The translations under genes and the position numbers were made by a program. A model generated the notes under the pieces. That model was given only the letters and a program-made list of their open reading frames with translations, made no database searches and was not told where the DNA came from. 11,062 nucleotides of DNA from SZAS-103 sp964640525 (GTDB lineage Bacteria; Pseudomonadota; Gammaproteobacteria; Xanthomonadales; Xanthomonadaceae), in the NCBI GenBank assembly GCA_964640525.1, contig CAZXGS010000077.1, forward strand, positions 1 to 11,062, read 5' to 3'. The stretch's first letter is position 1; every line of letters begins with the position of its first letter. Positions 6,486-11,062 of this stretch are shown in pieces.

Positions 6486-7957
6486 GCGGCGATGCTTCAC
6501 GGGCCTCGGAGGCACCTGCCAGTGGTGGCAGGCCGCTGTGGGGGCACCCGCGCGGATTGTGGATCCTGCTGGCGGTCAGTGTCGGACTCAATTTCGCCTT
6601 CTACGGATTCCGCGCGTTCCTGGCGCCGTATGCGGCCGATGCGTTTTTTGCCGGGTGGGGGAAGAAGGCGGCGATCGAACAGGCCGATTTGCTGGTCGCC
6701 GGTTTCGGCACACTGACCTATGCCACCGCCATCCTCGGCGGCTGGATCGCCGACAACGTGCTCGGCGAGGTGCAGTCGCTGCGGGTGTCGTTGTGGGTCG
6801 CCGCGCTGGCGCTGCTCGGCATGGCCTGGCCCAGCCGCGAGGGCTTCACCCTGGCGTTGTCGCTGTTCGTGCTCGCGGCCGGGCTGGGCATCCCGCTGAC
6901 GGTGCTGGTCGGACGCAACTACACCAGCGACGACCCGCGCCGCGAGGCCGGCTACACGCTGTTTTACTTGGCGATCAATCTGGGCGGCTTCATCGCCCCG
7001 CCGGTGTGCGCGGCGTGGATCGGCGCCCGCTACGGCTACCTGTGGGGCTTTGTGGCCGCGGCCGCGGGCATGGCCATTGCGGCGCTGATCTTCGAACTGC
7101 GCCACCGGCACCTGCCCGGCGCCGGCGACCGTCCGCCGCTGCACCGGGCTTGGTCCACCCGTGTGATCCTGCTCGGCACGCTGGCGCTGGTGTACCCCTG
7201 CGCCCTGTTGCTGGCCCATCCCGACGCCCTGCATGTCGCGGTCTATGTGCTGATGGGCCTGATGCTGACGTACTTCGTGGTGCGCTCGCTGCTGCGCGGC
7301 GATCGAGTGCAGAGCCGACGCTACATCGCCATGCTGCTGCTGTTCGTGGCGATGGTGCTGTTCTGGGCGTGGAGCCTGCAGGGCGCGACCTCGCTGAACT
7401 TCTTCGCCCGCGATCACGTCCACGCGCCGTTCGACTACAGTTGGTTCCAGTCCGCCAACCCGTTGTACATCCTGATCCTCGCCCCGGTGCTGGCGCTGCT
7501 GTGGCCGTGGCTGGACCGGCGCGGGATCAACCCCTCCACCCCGCGCAAGTTCGGCATTGGATTGCTGCTGGTGGCGCTCAGCTACGGGGTGATGGTGTAT
7601 GCCCTGCGCGCCCTCGTGGGGCCGGATGGATACACGCCGTGGTGGCCGCTGGCGCTGTGCTACCTGCTGTCCACCCTGGGCGAGTTGGCCCTGTCGCCGA
7701 TCGGCTACGCCATGATCGGCAAACTGGCCGCACCGGAGGATGCCTCGCTGGCGATGGGTGGATGGTTCTTCGGGGTGGGCGTGTCGTATGACCTGTCCGG
7801 CCGGATCGCGGCCATGACCACCGCCGGCCCCGCCAGCAACAGCCTGGCCGGCTACGAGCACGTATTCGGCCTGCTGTTGTGGAGCGGCATCGGCATCGCC
7901 CTGGTGTACCTGCTGGCGGCGCCGTGGATCGTCAAGCTGATGCACGGGGTGAAGTAG
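6482..7957 (+). CDS. Divergent POT-family transporter lacking ExxER and other proton-coupling residues
   Basis: A 491-residue multi-pass membrane protein, clearly a paralogue of the upstream POT protein. Shared blocks include LNFAFYGFR, ATAILGGWIAD, FYLAINLGGFIAP, WFQSANPLYI, STPRKFGIGLL, GELALSPIGYAMIGKLA and the identical C-terminus KLMHGVK. Key residues differ. ExxERF is replaced by SVGLNF at residues 33-38, so both glutamates and the arginine are gone. The TM4 lysine of LFKPN is lost (GLGIPL near residue 137). The TM7 FEQ becomes SLQ (L299). Only E401 in TM10 remains. The frame is intact, so this is not simple decay. No ATG lies at the right place; GTG at 6482 overlaps the previous stop (GTGA, four-base overlap) and gives 25 residues before TM1, matching the paralogue. 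Possible roles are a proton-uncoupled carrier or exporter, a partner of the upstream transporter, or a peptide sensor. Substrate unknown. Confidence 0.9.
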   Translation: MSGDASRASEAPASGGRPLWGHPRGLWILLAVSVGLNFAFYGFRAFLAPYAADAFFAGWGKKAAIEQADLLVAGFGTLTYATAILGGWIADNVLGEVQSLRVSLWVAALALLGMAWPSREGFTLALSLFVLAAGLGIPLTVLVGRNYTSDDPRREAGYTLFYLAINLGGFIAPPVCAAWIGARYGYLWGFVAAAAGMAIAALIFELRHRHLPGAGDRPPLHRAWSTRVILLGTLALVYPCALLLAHPDALHVAVYVLMGLMLTYFVVRSLLRGDRVQSRRYIAMLLLFVAMVLFWAWSLQGATSLNFFARDHVHAPFDYSWFQSANPLYILILAPVLALLWPWLDRRGINPSTPRKFGIGLLLVALSYGVMVYALRALVGPDGYTPWWPLALCYLLSTLGELALSPIGYAMIGKLAAPEDASLAMGGWFFGVGVSYDLSGRIAAMTTAGPASNSLAGYEHVFGLLLWSGIGIALVYLLAAPWIVKLMHGVK

Positions 7958-7963
7958 GGGCCG

Positions 7964-8005
7964 AGCGCCAGAGGAGGAGGCGCTGGATTGGTGGCACGCA
8001 ATCCA
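7964..8005 (+). terminator. Two consecutive stem-loops after the POT gene pair, weak terminator candidate
   Basis: AGCGCC at 7964-7969 pairs with GGCGCT at 7979-7984 around a 9-base loop; TGGATTG at 7984-7990 pairs with CAATCCA at 7999-8005 around an 8-base loop. They begin seven bases after the stop of the second POT gene. No run of T follows either one, so intrinsic termination is doubtful, and the two stems share one base. They may serve as 3' end or stability structures. Confidence 0.3.
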
Positions 8006-8047
8006 TGCGACCCACCACGGTGATGGATAGGGGGTGATACCGTGCAT

Positions 8048-8096
8048 TTCCCTTCTCCCTCCGGGAGAAGGTGGCGCGCAGCGCCGGATGAGGGAA
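8048..8096. repeat. Palindromic repeat with two internal hairpins (cloverleaf-like)
   Basis: Outer arms TTCCCT (8048-8053) and AGGGAA (8091-8096) enclose two hairpins. One is CCTTCTCCC (8051-8059) with GGGAGAAGG (8063-8071) around TCC, a perfect 9-bp stem. The other is GGCGC (8073-8077) with GCGCC (8081-8085) around GCA. The outer arm overlaps the first hairpin by three bases, so the two folds would compete. The left part and the closing GGATGAGGGAAG match the element at 1055-1141, so it is a dispersed repeat rather than a one-off structure. Confidence 0.75.
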
Positions 8097-8136
8097 GCGC
8101 AACAAGCGAAATATCAGCCTGCACGACGAGGGTCGC

Positions 8137-8171
8137 CCCTCACCCCAACCCCTCTCCCGGAGGGAGAGGGG
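8137..8171. repeat. Short palindromic repeat, 10-bp perfect hairpin
   Basis: CCCCTCTCCC at 8149-8158 and GGGAGAGGGG at 8162-8171 form a perfect 10-bp stem with loop GGA, preceded by CCCCTCACCCCAA. The hairpin is a stronger version of the one at 986-1004. A short CTTTGCTCCC follows, which is not a proper T-tract. Hairpins of this kind are common between genes in Xanthomonadaceae. Confidence 0.75.
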
Positions 8172-8183
8172 CTTTGCTCCCGC

Positions 8184-8204
8184 TCACGGTTCACCGTTCA
8201 CGGC
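8184..8204. repeat. Three tandem heptads (TCAC[G/C]G[T/C])
   Basis: TCACGGT, TCACCGT and TCACGGC follow one another without gaps, about 90 bases before the third POT gene. They may be a fragment of a dispersed intergenic repeat or a direct-repeat binding site; one instance cannot decide. Confidence 0.4.
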
Positions 8205-8295
8205 TCTCCTCCATGACGCACCGCAACATGACGTGACCGCCGGCGCACGCCATCCTTGCCAATCTTTTGCCACCCGCAAGCCCAACGAACCGCCC

Positions 8296-9852
8296 ATGAA
8301 TGCAGCCACTCCCCCCGCCTCACAGACCCGTTCGTTCGTCACCGTCTGGCTGATCGAGTTGTGGGAGCGCTTCGGCTTCTACGGCATGCAGGCGCTGATC
8401 GTGTTCTACATGGTGCAGCGGCTGAAGTTCGACGACACCCGCGCCAATCTCGTCTGGAGCGCGGCCGCGGCGCTGATCTACGTCGCCCCGGCGATCGGCG
8501 GCTGGATCGGCGACAAGGTGCTGGGCACGCGCCGCACCATGGTGCTGGGCGCGATCATCCTGGGCATCGGCTACGCGCTGATGTCCGTCCCCAGCGAAAA
8601 CACCTGGGCGCTGTTCGGCGCGCTGAGCGTGATCGTGATCGGCAATGGCCTGTTCAAACCCAACGCCGGCAACCTGGTGCGCAAGATCTACGAGGGCGAT
8701 GATTCGAAGATCGACAGCGCCTTCACCATGTACTACATGGCGGTCAACGTCGGCTCGACGGTGTCGATGTTGCTGACCCCGAAGATCCGCGATTGGGTCA
8801 ATGCGGCCACCCACAGCGAGTTCGGCTGGCATGCGGCGTTCGGCGTGTGCGCGCTGGGCCTGCTGATCGGCCTGGTCAACTACTTCTTCATGCGCCACGC
8901 CATGAACCACATCGGCTCGGAACCCGACGAGCGACCGGTGGACATGGGCAAGCTGGCGATGGTGCTGATCGGCGCCGCGCTGTGCGCGGCCGGTGCCGCC
9001 GCGGTGCTGCAGTACGAGGAGCTGGCTCGGTATTTCGTTTATGGGGCCGGCGTGGTGCTGCTGGGAATCTTCGGTTACTTGATCGGCACCAGTCACCGCG
9101 ACGAGCGCGCCGGCCTGATCGCCGCACTGATCCTGGTGGTGCAGACGATCTTCTTCTTCGTCTTCTATCAGCAGATGTCCACCTCGTTGAACCTGTTCGC
9201 ACTGCGCAACGTGGACTGGAGTTTCGACGTGTTCGGCAGCCACTTGTGGACGTGGACACCCGAGCAGTTCCAGGCCTTCAACCCGATCTGGATCATGCTC
9301 ATGTCGCCGATCCTGGCCTGGGCCTACACCCACTTCGGCAAGACCGGGCGCGATCTGTCGGTGGCCGCCAAATTCGCCTGCGGGTTTGCCATGGTGGCAA
9401 TCGGTTTCTATGTCTACGGCGCGGCCGCCAGCTTCACCACCCAGCCGGGCAAGACCAATTCGTGGGTGATGGTCTGGGGTTACGGCTTCGGCTCGCTGGG
9501 CGAGCTGCTGGTCAGTGGTTTGGGGCTGGCGATGATCGCCCGCTTCGTGCCGGCGCGGATGGGCGGCTTCATGATGGGCGCCTACTTCGTCGCCTCGGGC
9601 ATCTCTCAGTACCTTGGCGGCATCGTGGCGAACTTCGCCGCGGTGCCGGAGAACGTGACCGATCCGGTGCAGACCATGCCGATCTACACCCACCTGTTCA
9701 ACCTGCTCGGCCACTGGGGCGTGGGTATCACCGTGGTCTCGTTCATCCTCGTGCTGCCGATGCGCAAGCTGGCTGCCGCCCATCACGCCGCCGGCGCCGC
9801 CGACGAGCGGGTGGAGGCCGAAGTTCCCGCGCACGTGCGCTCAGGCAGCTGA
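8296..9852 (+). CDS. DtpA/B-like POT-family peptide:proton symporter
   Basis: A 518-residue inner-membrane peptide importer with all canonical POT features: ExxERF in TM1 (E21, E24, R25 in IELWERFGFYGMQAL), K121 in NGLFKPNAGNLV, YYMAVNVGS after TM4, YQQMSTSLNLFALRN in TM7, and E403 in TM10 (LGELLVSGLG). The YQQMxTSLNLFA block and the overall pattern resemble the E. coli Dtp proteins more than the two POT proteins just upstream, so it is a separate subfamily rather than a third tandem copy. The ATG at 8296 is chosen because TM1 then begins at the usual distance; the frame is open further upstream, but the added residues (from 8233) have no membrane or motif value. The ribosome binding site is weak. 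A hydrophilic tail of about 28 residues closes the protein. Its stop lies 19 bases from the stop of the convergent MarR gene, leaving no room for a terminator between them. Confidence 0.94.
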   Translation: MNAATPPASQTRSFVTVWLIELWERFGFYGMQALIVFYMVQRLKFDDTRANLVWSAAAALIYVAPAIGGWIGDKVLGTRRTMVLGAIILGIGYALMSVPSENTWALFGALSVIVIGNGLFKPNAGNLVRKIYEGDDSKIDSAFTMYYMAVNVGSTVSMLLTPKIRDWVNAATHSEFGWHAAFGVCALGLLIGLVNYFFMRHAMNHIGSEPDERPVDMGKLAMVLIGAALCAAGAAAVLQYEELARYFVYGAGVVLLGIFGYLIGTSHRDERAGLIAALILVVQTIFFFVFYQQMSTSLNLFALRNVDWSFDVFGSHLWTWTPEQFQAFNPIWIMLMSPILAWAYTHFGKTGRDLSVAAKFACGFAMVAIGFYVYGAAASFTTQPGKTNSWVMVWGYGFGSLGELLVSGLGLAMIARFVPARMGGFMMGAYFVASGISQYLGGIVANFAAVPENVTDPVQTMPIYTHLFNLLGHWGVGITVVSFILVLPMRKLAAAHHAAGAADERVEAEVPAHVRSGS

Positions 9853-9871
9853 GCACTGCGACGATTTCCAA

Positions 9872-10369
9872 TCAGCGCGGCCGGGTGCGCTCGGCCGCGT
9901 CCAGCCTATCCAGGATTCGCGCCAGTGCCGCGCGGTCGTCGGCATCGAGCGCGACCAGCAGGTCCCGCTCCAGCGCCAGCGCCAGCGGTGCCACCTCGTC
10001 GTAGATCCGGTAGCCCTTGGCCGACAGCGACAACACGCTGCGTCGGCGGTCCTCGCCATGGACTCGCCGTTGCAGGCGGCCATCGCGCAGCAGGCTGGCC
10101 ACCGCGCGACTGATCGCAACCTTGTCCATCGCGGTGCGCTCGGCCAGCGCGCCCGCCGACAGCCCCGCCTCGCGGCCGAGCACCGCCAGCACCCGCCACT
10201 CGTTGACGCCCAGCGCGAAGCGCTGCGCGTACAGCCGCGCGATGTCCTGGCTGATCCGGTTGGACAGCACCGACAGCCGGTACGGCAGGAAACGGTCCAG
10301 CTCCAGCACCGCATGGTCGGCGCTGGCGGACGGTTCCGAGGCGAGGGCAGGACTGGATTCGACGGTCAT
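9872..10369 (-). CDS. MarR-family transcriptional regulator, divergent from hppD
   Basis: A 165-residue winged-helix regulator of normal MarR length. A dimerising N-terminal helix (about 27-50) is followed by NEWRVLAVLG, the helix-turn-helix at about 70-95 (LSAGALAERTAMDKVAISRAV), the wing with the typical DRRRSVLSLSAKG (108-119), and a C-terminal dimerisation helix pair. It is transcribed away from hppD with 78 bases between the two starts. A perfect palindrome there is the obvious binding site, so control of hppD and of itself is likely. The effector cannot be read; in such arrangements a pathway metabolite such as 4-hydroxyphenylpyruvate or homogentisate is often proposed. The ATG at 10369 is the first one after the operator region; the frame continues upstream only through the intergenic DNA and antisense to hppD. 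Confidence 0.93.
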   Translation of the reverse strand: MTVESSPALASEPSASADHAVLELDRFLPYRLSVLSNRISQDIARLYAQRFALGVNEWRVLAVLGREAGLSAGALAERTAMDKVAISRAVASLLRDGRLQRRVHGEDRRRSVLSLSAKGYRIYDEVAPLALALERDLLVALDADDRAALARILDRLDAAERTRPR

Positions 10370-10382
10370 GCGGCGCTGCCGC

Positions 10383-10411
10383 TTGCAGATGGTTTCATAT
10401 GAAACTATCAT
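10383..10411 (+). promoter_or_regulatory. Probable sigma-70 promoter of hppD
   Basis: TTGCAG at 10383-10388 and TATCAT at 10406-10411 are separated by exactly 17 bases, close to the consensus (TTGACA, TATAAT). Transcription would begin near 10418, leaving a leader of about 30 bases before the hppD ATG at 10448, with GAGG at 10439-10442 as ribosome binding site. On the other strand TTGCGG (10430-10425) and TAGTTT (10407-10402), also 17 bases apart, are a weaker candidate for the MarR gene. Confidence 0.6.
10392..10405. promoter_or_regulatory. Palindromic operator, probable MarR binding site
   Basis: GTTTCATATGAAAC is a perfect 14-bp palindrome in the divergent region. Symmetry extends to 22 bp (10388-10409) with a single mismatched pair. 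It fills the spacer between the -35 and -10 boxes of the hppD promoter and starts 23 bases upstream of the MarR gene. Size and symmetry fit a MarR dimer site. Binding there would block RNA polymerase and so implies repression of hppD and probably of the regulator itself. Confidence 0.75.
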
Positions 10412-10447
10412 CCGGATTCCCCATCCGCAAGCCGCAGCGAGGACGCC

Positions 10448-11062
10448 ATGAACGCGCAGGTGCACAGTGCCCAGCCCAATCTGGGCATGCAGCCGACCAC
10501 CTTCCCCAACCCGATGGGCATCGACGGCTTCGAGTTCGTCGAGTTCGCCGCACCCGATCGCGCCGGCGTGGACGCGCTGCATGCGCTGTTCCGGCGCATG
10601 GGCTTTGCCGCGGTGCTGCGCCACAAGTCGCGGCCGATCACGGTGTATCGGCAGGGCGGGGTGAACTTCCTGGTCAACGAGGAAGCCGATTCATTCGCCA
10701 GCGACTTTGCCAAGGCCCACGGCCCGTGCGCCTGCGGCTTCGCGATCCGGGTGTCGCGTTCGGCCTTCCAGGTGCGCGACGAGGTGCTCGCCCGCGGCGG
10801 CGAGGCGATCGGCCACCGAGAGGCGAGCAAGGCGGTGCCGGCACCGGTGGTCAAGGGCATCGGCGACTGCATGCTCTACCTCGTCGATCGTTACGGCGAG
10901 GCCGGCAGCAGCTACGACTTCGACTACGAGCCCATTGCCGGCGCCGACCCGGATCCGAAGGGCTTCGGCCTGACCTTCATCGACCACCTGACCCACAACC
11001 TGTTCTTCGGCAACATGGCCAAGTGGGCGGACTACTACGAGCGCCTGTTCAACTTCCGCGAG
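10448..11062 (+). CDS. hppD: 4-hydroxyphenylpyruvate dioxygenase, N-terminal part
   Basis: Non-heme iron(II) dioxygenase that converts 4-hydroxyphenylpyruvate to homogentisate in tyrosine degradation; cytoplasmic. The first 205 residues are present, and the gene continues past the right edge. The N-terminal vicinal-oxygen-chelate domain is seen (GIDGFEFVEFAAPD, FRRMGFAAVLRHKS, VYRQGGVNFLVNE, AHGPCACGFAIRV, VVKGIGDCMLYLVDRYG). The second domain begins with GLTFIDHLTHNL, where H180 is the first iron ligand, equivalent to H161 of the Pseudomonas fluorescens enzyme. The other ligands (a His and a Glu) lie beyond the edge. The length and spacing fit bacterial enzymes of about 360 residues. GAGG at 10439-10442 supports the ATG at 10448. 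The divergent MarR gene and the palindrome upstream point to substrate- or product-responsive control. The homogentisate dioxygenase gene may follow, but this cannot be seen. Confidence 0.97.
   Translation, partial: MNAQVHSAQPNLGMQPTTFPNPMGIDGFEFVEFAAPDRAGVDALHALFRRMGFAAVLRHKSRPITVYRQGGVNFLVNEEADSFASDFAKAHGPCACGFAIRVSRSAFQVRDEVLARGGEAIGHREASKAVPAPVVKGIGDCMLYLVDRYGEAGSSYDFDYEPIAGADPDPKGFGLTFIDHLTHNLFFGNMAKWADYYERLFNFRE

Larger units (their letters stand above)
8006..8295. other. Non-coding stretch before the third POT gene, mostly repeats
   Basis: No credible gene. It contains the cloverleaf-like repeat at 8048-8096, the C-rich hairpin at 8149-8171 and the triple heptad at 8184-8204, each listed separately. 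The promoter of the third POT gene should lie in about 8205-8290, but I could not assign -35 and -10 boxes with confidence. Confidence 0.5.

Noticed and set aside
4938..6515. 525-codon open frame antisense to the first POT gene
   Set aside because: It is rich in His, Gln, Arg and Asp with no hydrophobic core or motif. It mirrors a GC-rich coding strand in which stops are rare. The sense frame is a clear POT transporter.
6497..8047. 516-codon open frame antisense to the second POT gene
   Set aside because: Same artefact: His/Gln/Arg-rich composition, opposite a frame with full POT homology.
8233..8295. Upstream ATG start for the third POT gene
   Set aside because: The added 21 residues have no motif; the ATG at 8296 places TM1 as in other POT proteins.
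8320..9834. 504-codon open frame antisense to the third POT gene
   Set aside because: Same artefact. Three long antisense frames behind three POT genes reflect shared codon use of membrane proteins in GC-rich DNA, not a hidden gene family.
9829..9840. Perfect palindrome GCGCACGTGCGC at the end of the third POT gene
   Set aside because: It is inside coding sequence, made of common GC-rich codons, and lacks a T-tract, so there is no case for a terminator or operator.
1..11062. CRISPR array, tRNA or rRNA gene, insertion sequence, phage gene
   Set aside because: No regularly spaced repeats, no cloverleaf with tRNA consensus bases, and no transposase, integrase or phage-like protein were seen in any frame.

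Overview
The window is GC-rich bacterial DNA that looks like a chromosome of the Xanthomonadaceae/Lysobacteraceae (Xanthomonas, Lysobacter or Luteimonas type). The tryptophan 2,3-dioxygenase aligns with my recollection of the Xanthomonas campestris enzyme at every active-site residue I could check. The intergenic repeats (CCCTCTCCC/GGGAGAGG and CCTTCTCCC/GGGAGAAGG hairpins) are of a kind common in that family. The genus cannot be fixed from sequence reading alone.

Layout. (1) Positions 1-724, minus strand: 5' part of an HlyD/MacA-type efflux adaptor that runs off the left edge. (2) 725-1146: no confident gene; it ends in a cluster of palindromic repeats. (3) 1037-3860, minus strand: a tight operon read right to left. 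It encodes a YigB-like HAD phosphatase, an M17 leucyl aminopeptidase (ATGA overlap), a small lipoprotein gene that appears frameshifted exactly at its lipobox, and a doubtful small ORF (TGATG overlap) that runs into the repeats. (4) 4017-7957, plus strand: kynA, then two tandem POT-family peptide transporter genes whose coding regions overlap (GTGA). The second POT protein has lost the canonical proton-coupling residues. (5) 7958-8295: a non-coding stretch with stem-loops, two repeat elements and a triple heptad. (6) 8296-9852: a third, DtpA/B-like POT transporter with all canonical motifs. (7) 9872-10369, minus strand: a MarR-family regulator. It is divergent from hppD (4-hydroxyphenylpyruvate dioxygenase, 10448 to the right edge). 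A perfect 14-bp palindrome lies between them, exactly filling the spacer of a good sigma-70 promoter for hppD.

Taken together, the central genes suggest a peptide and aromatic amino acid scavenging region: di/tripeptide uptake (POT proteins), intracellular peptide hydrolysis (M17), tryptophan entry into the kynurenine pathway (KynA) and tyrosine entry into the homogentisate pathway (HppD, probably repressed by the MarR protein). This joint role is inferred from gene content. The most notable observations are the degenerate POT paralogue, the lipobox frameshift and the promoter-embedded MarR operator. I found no tRNA, rRNA, CRISPR array, insertion sequence or phage gene.
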